From contig CM039463.1 of NCBI GenBank assembly GCA_022414725.1, positions 91,816,616 to 91,880,615 on the forward strand: a stretch of DNA of 64,000 bases. Reading direction: 5' to 3'. Position numbers and translations under genes: made by a program. Positions 1-10,638 of this stretch are shown one piece after another. The notes beneath the pieces are model-generated. The model ran no database searches. It saw nothing but the letters and a program-made list of their open reading frames with translations, and was not told the origin of the DNA. Within the stretch, counting starts at the first letter, position 1; every line of letters begins with the position of its first letter. Source of the stretch: Microglena sp. YARC. Its lineage: Eukaryota > Chlorophyta > Chlorophyceae > Chlamydomonadales > Chlamydomonadaceae.

Positions 1-152
1 TTTCTCTTCTCGAAATTTTAACTTAGTTAATGTTGGTGAGCATGAATTTGAACTTGAATTTGAATGTTGGTCCCTTTCTCTCGTTTCCTCGTCTTGAGTT
101 CTTGTTGATTTCTCTTTTCGAATATTTCAACTCAGATCCCTAGTATTCACTG

Positions 153-331
153 ATGGGAAAGAAGCTTTTATCCCCCCACCCCTACACACCCCTCTCTCAC
201 ACACACCCCTCTCCTCAAGGTAAGCAAACTCATATATGGACCAGGGGTTATCTTTATACCCCCTCCCCATACACCCCCTCTCCCCCCTCCCCATACACCC
301 TCCTCTCCCCCCCCCCCCCCCCCCCCTCTCT
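153..331. repeat. C-rich low-complexity sequence with a second terminal-exon copy
   Basis: ACACCCCTCTCC-type sequence and a 20-bp C run. At 208-256 a variant of the terminal-exon segment 332-367 (CCAGGGGTTATCTTTATA on plus) recurs, so either could be the last exon. Bases 1-152 show no feature. Confidence 0.5.
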
Positions 332-3300
332 TCAAGGCATGTCCTCTAGTACATGGGCCAGGGTTATCTGTAGACCCCCCCCCCCCCCCCCCCCATACAC
401 CCACCCACCCACACACCTGAATGCATGACTTGGCGCTCTCCCTCTCCATGTTAATGCTCTGCATGGCAAGTGCCTGGGTGTGCGTTTCCAGCTCAAACTG
501 TCTCATCTGCAGGCATGTGTAGTACGTGTGTGTGTTTGTGTGTGTTTGTGCTGGTGTGTGTAGGCGCCTGGGCGTGCGTTTCCAGCTCAAAATGCTTCAT
601 CTGTAGGCATGGGTATTACGTGGGGATGGTAAATAAATTTCATACAAACAAATCATTTCACATCAGCCCTGGTGTATACCAGGTGTTTGCAAATTGTATG
701 TGTGTAGTATATGTATGTAGGTAGTGTATGTATGTATCTCGTGTATTTAGGTGGTACATGTATGTAGGTAGTGTATGTAGGTAGGTAGTGTATATAGGTG
801 GTATATGTATGTAGGTAGTGTATGTATGTATCTTGTGTATATAGGTGGTATATGTATGTAGGTAGTGTATGTATGTATCTTGTGTATAGGTGGTGTATGT
901 ATGTAGGTAGTGTATGTATGTAGGTAGTGTATGTAGGTGGTATATGTATGTAGGTAGTGTATGTATGTATTTTGTGTATTTAGGTGGTATATGTATGTAG
1001 GTATAGTGTTTATGTAGGTAGTGTATGAATGCATTTCATGTATGTAGGTGGTATATGTTTGTGGGCTCTCCCTCTTCATGTTAAAACTCTGCATGGCAAG
1101 TGACTGGGTGTGTATTTCCATCCCAAACTGCCTCAAAGTGTCGGATGATAGTAATGATGACAACATTCTTCTGGTCCTCGACTGGACTCCAAATGTGGCT
1201 GCGGCTAGACGGAGTCGAGGAGGACGTATGACAAACAAGACTCAAGAGGCAAAACTATACCATACCATACCATACCTTTTCATACAGCTCAGTTATCTGC
1301 ACGGCCTTGCTGTTATCCTCGTTCAGAGTCGCTGCCAGGTGGTTTTGCATGGCAGCCATGTCCCGTTGAAGGTGCAGCTTCTCCTCAGCCAGCGCATGAA
1401 TGTGCTTAGCCTGCTCATGGGCCAGTGCCTCTGCCTGTCTCTTATCCTCAGCTTGATAGGCTGCGCCACGGCTTTGCGTTGTGACAAGGTCATGCTGCAG
1501 CTGCAGCTTCTCTTCAGTCAGCGCCTGTACGTGTATGTGTGTGTGTTCAAAGTCTAGCCGGTAAAGGTGTGCGTGTGTGTTTATGAATCTGCTTAGCCCT
1601 TACATGGGCCAGTGCCTATGCCTGTCTCTTATCTTTAGCCAGATAGGCTGTGCCTTGGTTTTGAATTGTGAACAGGTCATGCTGCAGCTGTGTGTGTATG
1701 TTTACAGTCTAACCGGAAAAGTGTGTGTGTGTTTACAGTTAAACCGGTTATAGTGTCTGTATGTGTTCATGAATTTAGTTGGCCTTATCACGGGCCAGTG
1801 CCTCTGCCTGTCTCTTATCTTCAGCCTGATAGGCTGCGCCTCGGCTTTGCGCTGTGACAAGGTCATGCTGCAGCTGCATCTTCTTGTCAGTCAGCGCCTG
1901 TACGTGTATGCGTGTGTTTACAGCCTAATCGGTTATAGTGTGTGTGTTAATGAATCTGCTTAGCCCTCTCATGGGCCAGTGCCTCAAGCTGTCTCTCATC
2001 TTCAGCCTGATAGGCTGCGCCTCGGCTTTGCGCTGTGACAAGGTCAAGCTGCAGCTGCAGCTTCTCGTCAGTCAGCGCCTGTACATGTACGTGTGTGCGT
2101 TTACAGTCTAACAGTTTATAGTGCCTATGTGTGTTCATGAATCTACTTGGCCTGATCATGTGCCAGTGCCTCTGCCTGTCTCTCATCTTCAGCCTGATAG
2201 GCTGCGCCTCGGCTTTGCATTGGGACAAGGTAAGCTGGTTAAGGATCAGCCAAATAGGCCAAACAGACTTGCAAACCTCAATATTGGGAAGGGCTGCATA
2301 CAAAACAAGCACTGGTGAACTGATCCCAAACACATCGTAAACAACGGGGGCCTGGAGTTTGTGCTCTGCAGATAATTTAACTGAAAAGACAACAAGTTCT
2401 ATGCAGCGTCGCAAGAGACGCGGAAAAATGGCTGAGTGTGTTGGCAACGGAACGACAGGTGGCAACGGAAATGGAGCTGACCGAAGCCAGTTAGTTACGA
2501 GACAGTTGGCTGACGTGTCAGGCTTTAAAGTTTCGGTCTGTCGGTCAAACAGACAAATGGGTAACCCAGGGGGCTCCTGCCCACCAGAAGGGGGGGCTCC
2601 GCCAAAAAGCATTGCCATTCTAAATACATTGATGAATATGTCAGAAATCACCTGTATCTGCTTTGCTTGCTCGCTGACTCGTGCATTGGCCTCCTCGCTC
2701 TCTCCCTCCCTCCCGCCCTCTCACTCCACCCCTCTCTATCTCTCTATCTATCTCACTCTCTCGATTGTTTAATGCTTTAATTCAAAACAGCTCAACGCGT
2801 TCGCAAAGCAGATGACTGCCCAGGCAAGAATCTCCTCGACTGGCTTGTCGACTACGGGCTGGAGGCCCCCCGCCCCCATCGCAACCCAGGTGTGTATGCG
2901 ATGTACCTGTATCTGCTTTGCTTGCTCGCTGAGTCGTGCATTGGCCTCCTCACTCTCAGCCAGAGATGCTCCCAGCTGGCTTTGTGTGGCCAAGCCACGT
3001 TGAAGCTTGAGCTTCTCTTCAGTCAGCAACTGTGTGTATAGGTGTGTAGGTGTTTAGCTATATGTGTATGTGTATAGGTGTATGTTTAGGCGTTTAGTTA
3101 TAGGTGTTTGTGTAGGAGTATGTGTGTTGTTACAGTCCAGGGGTAGCTAAATAGGCTAAAGGGACCTGCCCAACGGCTGATGCGGGGCGGGGCGGGATGC
3201 GGGGCGGGATGATATCAGGAGGGGCTGAAACGAGAAAAAACTGATGAATTGAACCCCAAACAACCGTTTTACTGACGGGGCCCTGAGTTCGTGCTACGGT

Positions 3301-6300
3301 GGTAATTTAATTGTGCGATTAACTGGATGTTGGGAACGGAAATATGATATCATATGATGCCGGCAGTCTGACTAGGCTAAAGTTACCATTTACATACAAC
3401 ATCATATGATGCAATTTGTATAATATCATATGATATCCTACTCGCCCTTTGGTCAACATCATATGATATGCCGGTCCCTACCTGTATGTGCTTGGCTTGC
3501 TCGCAGGCACGTGCATTGGCCTTATCCCTCTCCTCAGCCAGGGATGCTTTCAGCTGGCCTTGTGAGGCCAAGCCACGTTGGAGCTCCAGCCTCTCCTCTG
3601 CCAGCTCGGTCTGAGCCGACGCCAGGTGGCTTTGCTTGGTGGCTAGGTCACGCTGAAGCTGCAGCTTCTCCTCAGTCAGCTCATGTATCCATTTTGTCTG
3701 TTCATTGATGCGTGCATTGGTCTCAGACTTCTCCTCGGTCTGAGTCGCCGTCAGGTGGCTTTCCCTGGTGGCTAGGTCATGTTCAAGCTGCAGCTTCTCC
3801 TCGGTCAGCTCATGTATCTGCTTGGCTTGCTTGTTTACAAGCGCCTCTACCTCTTGTTTATCTTCTGCCAGAGAGACTGCCACCTGGCCCTGCGTGGTGG
3901 ATAGGTTGTGGCGCAGCTCCATATTTTCTTCGGTCAGCTTGTGTATCTGCAAGGGTTTGAGAATATAATGTTTGAATGCACGCATAGCACGATCTGCTTT
4001 GGTTTCTTGAAAATGACCTTTTGAATATAACGATACCTGATGAATAATATTGCTTTTACTCAAGCCTGTTTGAGTGATACGATTGGTCTAGTGTACACCA
4101 AATTGCTTAAACAAAGCGGGGTCGGGGGTTCGATTCCCCCTACGGTCACCCTGAGCGTTGCAGGTCGTTGTCAACCGCGATGGTAGCTTGCCCAGTTGAG
4201 GTGGTAGACCGTTCTCTACCCGCATACGACGGGTTCCCTTCATACCACGCCCCACCAGGTGTTATCATTACATTGCTTTTACTGCCCAAGACGGCGAGCA
4301 GCCAAATTTATGGCTGGAGCCATGTAACCAAGTCCAAGTTCATGTTTCTGCTACATAGCTTTTCTTTTCAGCTACGAGCAGCAGCTTCTATGCAGCTCCC
4401 TGGGCTAGCCGCGGAGCAAAGCTCCTAGATTTCAACAGTACTGGACATGTGATTTTGGTAGTTTCAAGATGCATTAAATTGCTATAGGTCTGGCTTGGTA
4501 GCAAGCCAGGGGAGCTGCCTAGAGCTACTGCTGGTAGCTGAAAACAAAAGCTATAATCTGCTTGGCCTGCTTGCTCACCTGTTCACTAGCCTCTCTCTTC
4601 TCCTCAGCCAGAGACGCTGCTAGCTGGCTTTGCGTGGCCAAGCTCTCTTCAAGCCCCAGCTTCTCCTCACTCAGCTCATGTATCCACTTTGTCTGTTCAT
4701 CGATCCGTGCACTGGTCTCACTCTTCTCCTCAGTAAAAGCCTCTACCAGCTGGCTGTTCGTGGCCACGTCATGTTCCAGCTGCAGCTTCTTCTCGGTCAG
4801 AACCTCTGCCAGCTGGCGTTGCATCGTCAGGTCACGTTGAAGCTGCAGCTTCTCCTCAGTCAAAACCTCTGCCAGCTGGCGTTGCGTGGCCACGCCACGT
4901 TGCAGCTCCAGCTTCTCCTCGGCCAGAACCTCTGCCAGCTGGCGTTGCGTGGCCACGTCACGTTGAAGCTGCAGCCTCTCCTCGGCCAGCTCCTGTATCT
5001 GCTTTGATTGCTCGCTGATTCGTGCATTGACCTCATCCCTCTCCTCAGCCAGAGATGCTCCCAGCTGGCTTTGTGTGGCCAAGCCACTTTGAAGCTGAAG
5101 CCTCTCCTCGGTCAGCTCATATATCTGCTCAGCCTGCTTGTTGGCCTGTGCCTCTGCCTGTCTCTTAACTTCAGCAAGAGAGGCTGCGGCCTGGCTTCTA
5201 GTGGTGACCAGGTCATGGTTAAGCTGCGCCTTCTCCCCGGCCAGCTCATCAACCTGCTGCTGGAGCAGAGCAATCTGTTTGGTCCACTCTACCTTATCCA
5301 TGGGTTGGAGGAGCCCAGGGCCTGAGCTATTTAGTAGGGCCTGAGGGTTGCAAGTGCTGGGAGCTGGTGTGGCTTCATCAGGCTGAAGATAATTTGCGCC
5401 TGAGTCTTGCCTGCTTTCACCACCCACAGTTGCAAGCTCATAGCTGGCATTCGGTGCACTGGGATTGTGTCCCCCATCCTCATAGTTGCCAGCCAACAAG
5501 AGGGCGTCAGTGTTAGGTGAACATGTGGGGGCCTCTGAGTGAGTTGAGGACTGGGGGGCTTCTGTGGTTACAGGGTTGCCTGTGGCTGTCAGAAACGGGA
5601 GGGAGTCAGCAGTTGAGATGAACACAGGGGAGTCGGTGTTCGGAGCAAATGCAGAGGCACCTGAGAGCGGTGTAGTTGCCGGGGCGTTGGCATTATAACT
5701 AGCGAGAGAATCAGCATCAGAGACGATATCATGCTCCACAGCCTGCCTTGCTTCTGTAGTTGGGGTCCACACACTGTTTGGCTTGGGGTTCACAAGGTCC
5801 ATTGCCTGGCATGGGGTCCGCGAACTGCTTAGCTGGCGTGTTGACAGCTGGTCTATTGACAGCTGGTGTGTTGACAGGGAGGTGGATGCAGCCGGGTGCT
5901 GCTCAAGTGGGTTGGTAGATGCAGAGGCGTGAGACTGAGCCTGCTGTGAGTTGCCTGCTGTAGTGTCAAGGTCCTGGATTTGAGCAATGTCTGAGGTTAG
6001 CGGGGGTGGACCAGTTGGTGGTGCATGTAGTGGGCTAGGGGAGGTCTCAGTGTTGAGGTGTGGTATCAGGTGATTGGGTGACCGTGGCTGGGATGTGGCT
6101 GGGTCTGTGGCTGGTTGTGGGGGTAACGGCAAGGCAGTGGGAGGCTGTGAGGAGGATGTCAAGGCTGTGCTTGGCGCTAAGATGGAAGGCTGTGTGGAGG
6201 ATGAATCTGCTGCGAGATCAGCTGTTGGGGTCTCAGTTTCCCCCCCTGACGGCCGAGCTGGAGAATAGGGGGTGGGCGGTGGCGGTGCTATGAGGGAGAG

Positions 6301-9300
6301 GGCCTTCTTTCCGAACTTTGTGAAGTTACCCACGGCGCCGAAAAGTCCCTTTCTGAACGCCTGAACCTCTTGAGGCTTGTCTAAGCCATTGGAACCATCC
6401 GCATGTGCATTGGCTGTGGTGTTGTTAGGGTTGGTAGCCCCTCCCATATCATTCCCACTGTTTGGCCCATTGTCAGAGGACTCCACTGGAAGAGGGTTCA
6501 TGAATTTGATTGGCTGAGTGGTTCTGGAGGGATCCACCGGTAGGGGGATCATGAATTTCATGGGAGGCTGAATGGTTCCTGAGGGGTGGGGAGGTAGGAG
6601 ACCAGGAGGGACTAGATTCAAGGCTGATGAGAGGGGCGAGGCGTCTGGGGTAGGGGCGGGGATAGTACCTGTTGTGCCTGACGGCATGCTCTGCCCTTCG
6701 CTGGGTGTTGCCCCAGGGGGCTGCGGGGCCATGAAATCGAGGGGAGTTGAGGGGGCCCTGGGGGGGGAGTGGGAAGGAGACTTGTTCTGTCCGAATTTGC
6801 AGTTGACGCATATCTAGAAACAGGCTTGGAGCCATGTGACTGCGTCCAGTACCCCCCGCTGCTAGGAGGAGGGGGGGGGAGGTTTGGCTCTGGTGTGGGA
6901 AAGGACTGGGCAGGTGGTGGAGGGGGTTCAGAGAGTGGAGTGGGGTCAGACTGGGAGGGAGGGGGAGGAGGAGTCAGTGATGTGTCAGGCTCTGCAATGG
7001 GGTTAGGCTCCTCTGGCGGTGAGCCTAAGACAGCTATGTCCTGGTTTGATTCTGCGAAACCTGACATCCCTGAGATCTCGTGGTTAAACATCTCGGGCAT
7101 GGTGCCTAAGGAGCCCATGTCTTGCTGTGGTTCAGTAGACCTAGGCACTCCAGTCTCCTCAGGTGTAAACGCTTCCGCTAACCCTGTTACCTCTAGATCC
7201 CCAGGTGTGGCTGCCTCTGGAAAAGACTCAAAGAAAGCAACGTCGTTCTTATCGTCCTTAAACCCTGGCACTCCTGTATGTGCCGCATCAGGTGCTTCTG
7301 GAATTGACTCAAAGAAAGTAACGTCGTGCTGATCGTTCTTTGACCCAAACACCCCTGTCTGTGCAGCATTGGGTGCCTCTGGAATTGACTCAAAGAAAGC
7401 AACGTCGTGCTGATCGTCTTTTGACCCAAACACCCCTGTCTGTGCAGTATTGTGTGCCTCTGGAATAGACTCAAAGAAAGCAACATCGTGCTGATCGTCC
7501 TTCAGCCCCGACACCCCTGTCTGTGCAGCATTGTGTGCCTCTGGAAATGACTCAAAGAAATCAACATCATGCTGATCGTCCTTTAACCTTGACACTCCTG
7601 TTTGCGGAGGGTTGGGTACCCCAGGCAATGACCCATAGAAAGCTATGTCCGGCTGTGCTGCAACTGCCTGCTCCTCCTCATGGGCAGGGGTGGATGAACT
7701 AACTCGCTCTTTCCCACCTGACGTCCCAACAAGTGCCTCTGGAATAGAATCAAAGAAATCAGCACCGTGCTGATTGCCCTTCAATCCCAATACTCCTGTT
7801 CCCGCAGGGTTGGGCACCCCTGGCAATGTCCCAAAGAAAGCTATGTCCGGCTGTGCTGTAACTGCCTGCTCCTCCTCATGGGCAGGGGTGGATGAACTTA
7901 CTTGCTCTACGCTACCTGACGTCCCAACATCCCCAGCCTGGGTTTCTGTACGGGCAGTGCTGGGTAAACTAACTTGCTCTGTCCCATCTGGAGGCTCTAT
8001 GAAACCTGCCAGGGTGTTGGTGTACCCATTGCTGTTCTCTATTCCTAAAGTGCTCCGTGCATGCGTTGCTGATCTGTCCTCGCAAGGTGTAGAAGCTCCA
8101 TACTCATATCCAGCCTGGCCGGATGATTGGGCTGCTGAGCTGCCCACATAGGCATCAGACACACTGTACTCATATCCTACCTGGATAGATGATTGGGCTG
8201 CTGAGCTGCCCTCATAGGCTGCAGATGCACTGTACTCATATCCTGCCTGGCCGGATGATTGAGCTGCTGAGCTGTTGACGTAGGGTGCAGATGCACTGTA
8301 CTCATTTCCTGCCTGGCCAGATGATCGGGCTGCTGAACTGCCCTCATAGGCTGCAGACGCACTGTACTCATATCCTGCCTGGTCAAATGATTGGGCTGCT
8401 GAGCTGTTAACGTAAGGTGTAGGTGCACTGAACCCTTGTGCAGCCTGGCTAGATGTTTCAGATCCAGAGGCGAGTCCTGATGAATTCCGATCAGCTGCAA
8501 TTTGGGCCTGTGAATAAAATGAGTACGGTTGGATTGCAGCCTCACCATGCTCGGGGACAGTATTCATGACGGCAGAGGTCGGCCCGTCGGAGGTGAAATG
8601 ACCAAAGCCTTCCTGCACAGCCATACCTGGGTTATGGTCAAAGGGCACAGGCTCATAGTAGCCTGATTGGATGCGGCTGGCGACGCTGTCCAGGGAGTAA
8701 GGGCTAGGATCAGCAGTCCCATACCTCTCATTCATATGCCCACTGGGGAAGGACAGCATGACACTGTGCGTCACATCCGAGGGAGGAGGGATGTTTTGTG
8801 GGGCACCGATTGTGTGAGATGAAATGGGAGCAGATGGAAGGGGGTCAGGGAAGAAGCCATGGGCTTCAGCAGTGTCACTTGTCAGTTCGTTGAGAAACGG
8901 AATAGATCCAGCTACCTCAGCGTCAGGCGCATACACAATCGGCGTGGGCTCAATGTAGTTCATTGGACTCAGTGTCGTGGCCTCATTGGCATCTCTTGCC
9001 CCTGCACCTGAATAGACAGAAGGGTGATGTGAGACGTAACCCATAAGGGTGGTGTGAGACGCAACCCATAAGGGTGGCGTGAGACGCAACCCATAAGGGT
9101 GGTGTGAGACGCAACACTTAAGGGTGGTGTGAGACGCAACCCATAAGGGTGGTGTTAGACGCAACACTTAAGGGTGATGTCAGATGCAACCCATAAGGGT
9201 GGTGTGAGACGCAACCCAAACGGGTTACACAAGACGCAACCCATAAAGGTGGTGTGAGACGCAACCTAAACGGGTGATGTGAGACGCAACCCTTGGTCGG

Positions 9301-10438
9301 GCAAACACTGGATTGAAAATAAACACACACGGCAAGTACCAAACAACCACAGCATCCCCCCACCCTGCATCCCACGTTTGATCAATCAGGTCCATCAAGT
9401 GTCACTTATTTGACATTCTTGTTCAATAACCACGGCCCTGCCTTACATTTGTCACTTAGCGCCCACCCACCCCTAAAGGTGAAGCATTTCATGAACCACA
9501 CACCAGTCTTCATGAGTTTCTCCCTACCCTGGTGCGTTCAAGCAGCAAATAAAAATGAGATTTGGTGCCTTCAAAAATATGTCCCTTTATCCCTTAGCTA
9601 GCACCAGACTCCTCCTCCCCCCCCCACCCCCCACCCACCTCCCCACCCCATACTCACACACACGCACAAAAAAAAGGTTTAATCAACAAACAACAGTATG
9701 CTGAAAATATCAGATCATCATACACTGACCAGCAGCTTGTGCATGCTTTGTTGGCGTGCCAAACATCCATGAGACATTGGATGCAATTTGCTGATTCAGG
9801 CCGTCAGCTACACTGGGCTGGTTTGCAGCTGCCCCGTTGTTGTTCACAGCTGCCCCATGCTGAAACAGGCCCATTGTATGTGGTGGAGGCAAGTGGCTCT
9901 CCTGACCCTCTGGAGCATGAAGTGAGGTATCAGGCTGTGGGGGGGCTGGAGACCCAAACAAAAAATCATCCCCAGGCGCTCGTATGGAATCTCCAGTGAG
10001 GAATGGAATGGAGCCATCCTTGACCACCATGAACTGGCCCCCATGGCTCCCATGCCCATGGGATCCAGCAAGGCAATTGCTAGTCCCAATGTGATCTGAA
10101 GGGCCAGCTGCATGTTCTGGAGACCTAGGAGCTGGAGGAGCTGTTTGCGCTAGCTCAACGACGTTAGTACCAGTATCATGGCTTCCAGGTTGGACACCTA
10201 TTACGGATGGGAAGTGTTTGCTGAAAAGACGGGATATACAACAATTAAAGAGCACCGATACCTTGGGACAATTTATACCTCCAGCGTCTTCACTGATAGG
10301 ATCTGCGCCAGCCCTGTCACCTTGGAGCTTTGTTTTCCGAAATTCTTCCAATTTCTTCCTCCCAGCTGCTGCCAAGTCCTTTCGAGACTGCATTGCGCAT
10401 GGACGCTGTCCAAGAACATGCGAGCTCGAGCTCTGCAC
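332..10438 (-). CDS. Long coiled-coil protein, golgin/BLISTER-like N-terminus, multi-exon
   Basis: Exons read from the minus strand, phases checked: 10438-10279, 10197-9730, 9007-6853, 6757-4579, 3946-3482, 3029-2907, 1524-1276, 506-417, and a possible terminal exon 367-332 ending in TGA. These nine sum to 5925 nt, a multiple of three; other small exons may exist between 2907 and 506. The N-terminus carries DLAAAGRKKLEEFRKTK, resembling the conserved start of plant BLISTER proteins and of golgins. Next comes a long low-complexity Ser/Pro/Thr region with 22-aa and 27-aa repeats, then proline runs. From about 5300 down to the 3' end there are repeated modules of the type IHELTEEKLQLQRDLATQ...AKQI, a heptad-rich coiled coil. 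The coiled-coil exons are all phase 0 at both ends, so they can be gained or lost without a frameshift. Function is inferred only: scaffold or tether (golgin-like) or chromatin-associated (BLISTER-like). The gene is real with good confidence, its name is not settled, and the upstream ATG at 10438 rather than 10393 is uncertain. Confidence 0.7.
718..1060 (+). repeat. GTATGTAG minisatellite in intron 507-1275
   Basis: Variable units of about 40-55 bp built from GTATGTATGTAGGTAGTGTA and TTGTGTATATAGGTGGTATA. The intron also holds exon copies at about 553-600 and 1063-1133 resembling the exon 506-417 start (CAGTTTGAGCTGGAAACGCA). Confidence 0.85.
1580..2225 (-). pseudogene. Upstream partial copies of coiled-coil exon 1524-1276
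   Basis: Four copies (about 2219-2130, 2075-1957, 1895-1784, 1672-1590) repeat the acceptor and first half of the exon. The best reads LTDEKLQLQLDLVTAQSRG. None has a GT donor at the module end, one is frameshifted, and one is badly eroded. The complete exon is the one at 1524-1276, which continues into a second module and a good donor (GAAAAG|GTATGG). Confidence 0.75.
2385..2625 (+). mobile_element. Interspersed repeat family A, copy 1
   Basis: About 235 bp, starting near CTATGCAGCGTCGCAAGAGA, containing GTTGGCAACGGAACGACAGG and CAGTTGGCTGACGTGTCAGG. It ends in a GC-rich near-palindrome (GGGGGCTCC...GGGGGCTCCGCC) followed by A-rich sequence. Other copies lie at 46305-46545 (minus), 54775-55015, 57540-57725 (diverged) and 63958-64000 (partial). 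No coding capacity; the class is unknown, though the A-rich end is retroelement-like. Confidence 0.7.
2651..2696 (-). pseudogene. Duplicated end of coiled-coil exon 3029-2907
   Basis: Repeats the last 45 or so bases of that exon plus its donor (CCTGTATCTGCTTTGCTTGC on plus). It is separated from the original by the displaced SAND exon copy, so the insertion is bracketed by a long duplication. Confidence 0.75.
2697..2900 (+). pseudogene. Displaced copy of a SAND-domain exon and its intron
   Basis: About 200 bp matching 43345-43580 of the Trithorax-like gene: the CT-rich intron end with ACTCTCTCGATTGTTT, then exon sequence GCAAAGCAGATG, CTGGCTTGTCGACTACGGGC and CATCGCAACCCAGGTG. It lacks about 25 bp around the original acceptor. 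It sits inside an intron of the coiled-coil gene, on the opposite strand to that gene. It is flanked by direct repeats of coiled-coil exon end (2651-2696 and 2904-2950). Not translated. Confidence 0.85.
3130..3325 (+). mobile_element. Interspersed repeat family B, copy 1
   Basis: Consensus blocks: TACAGTCCAGGGGTAGC, AATAGGCTAAAGGGACCTGC, GAACCCCAAACAACCG, GGGGCCCTGAGTTCGTGCTA. Further copies lie at 43585-43910 (three partial heads, then a full body), 59100-59310 and 62678-62845, with a 5'-deleted form at 2222-2385. No coding capacity; the boundaries are approximate. Confidence 0.65.
3331..3480. mobile_element. CATATGATG-palindrome MITE at a splice donor
   Basis: About 150 bp, full of CATATGATATC-type palindromes, with inner motif GCCGGCAGTCTGACTAGGCT and outer end CCGGTCCCTA. 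Its right terminus (TAGGGACCGG read on minus) directly follows exon base 3482 plus one G, so the element supplies the T of the GT donor for exon 3946-3482. Related copies lie at 37458-37650, 41908-42010, 60308-60398 and 62854-63011. Confidence 0.75.
4061..4271 (+). mobile_element. tRNA-derived SINE, copy 1
   Basis: The tRNA-like head has box A-like TTGGTCTAGTG and box B GGGTTCGATTCCCCC. The family tail has GTTGCAGGTCGTTGTCAACC and ends CACCAGGTGTTATCATTA. It is flanked by a perfect 12-bp target duplication ATTGCTTTTACT (4049-4060 and 4072-4083 plus 200, i.e. 4272-4283). It lies in intron 3947-4578 of the coiled-coil gene, antisense to it. Confidence 0.85.
4354..4555. mobile_element. hAT-type MITE at the 3' edge of exon 4
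   Basis: A 202-bp foldback element. Its left end CATAGCTTTTCTTTTCAGCT mirrors its right end, and inner arms carry AGCAGCAGCTTCTA and GGGAGCTGCCTAGA. The flanks TTCTGCTA (4346-4353) and ATCTGCTT (4556-4563) match at 6 of 8 positions, consistent with an aged 8-bp target duplication. A cleaner copy lies at 57223-57425. It sits where the coiled-coil exon would normally run to its AAGCAGATACAG-type end. Confidence 0.75.
6758..6852 (-). other. 95-nt intron joining exons 3 and 4 of the coiled-coil gene
   Basis: Donor GTACTGG follows AGCGGGG; the acceptor is a long C-rich tract ending CCCAG. Exon 3 ends in phase 2 and exon 4 begins in phase 2, rebuilding a Gly codon. Without this intron the two long open frames (9007-6853 and 6757-4579) do not join. 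Confidence 0.7.
7190..7625 (-). repeat. 27-aa protein repeats in exon 3 of the coiled-coil gene
   Basis: Five consecutive 81-bp units and further diverged copies encode the pattern QTGVxGxKDDQHDVxFFES followed by (I/F)PEAxxAA. DNA identity between the central units is high, so the amplification is recent. The units stay in frame and are coding. Confidence 0.8.
8060..8440 (-). repeat. 22-aa Tyr/Ser/Ala protein repeats in exon 3
   Basis: About six or seven 66-bp units encode variants of SSAAQSSGQAGYEYSASA alternating with AYEGSS or PYVNSS. They are rich in Tyr, Ser, Ala and Gly and probably disordered. The array is in frame with the rest of exon 3. Confidence 0.75.
9020..9300 (-). repeat. Intron minisatellite next to the exon 3 acceptor
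   Basis: About eleven units of roughly 25 bp, plus-strand form gtgtgagacgcaacccataa then gggtg. They lie in intron 9008-9729, immediately upstream (in transcript sense) of the acceptor before exon 3. The remainder, 9301-9729, shows only C-rich and CA-rich stretches and nothing recognisable. Confidence 0.85.
10198..10278 (-). other. 81-nt in-frame intron of the coiled-coil gene
   Basis: Donor GTATAAAT follows GCTGGAG at 10279; the acceptor ends in ATAG before GTGTCCAACC at 10197. Both flanking exons are phase 1. The intron length is a multiple of three and it holds no stop in frame, so retention would insert 27 residues instead of breaking the protein. Confidence 0.6.
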
Positions 10439-10638
10439 TTACGGTGCTTATGTTTTTTGAACTGTATGAATGAAGTTGTACGTTTGAGGCAGTACAATGG
10501 GAATTCCTACTGGCAGACAACTTTGGAGGAACAAGGAAGTAGACGCCCAACAATTCGAATGATACGCCGTGTCCTGCCTCCCCGTAGATAACTGCAAACG
10601 ATGAAGCTCGAACATAGTTTTCCGTGACAAGAAGTGCC

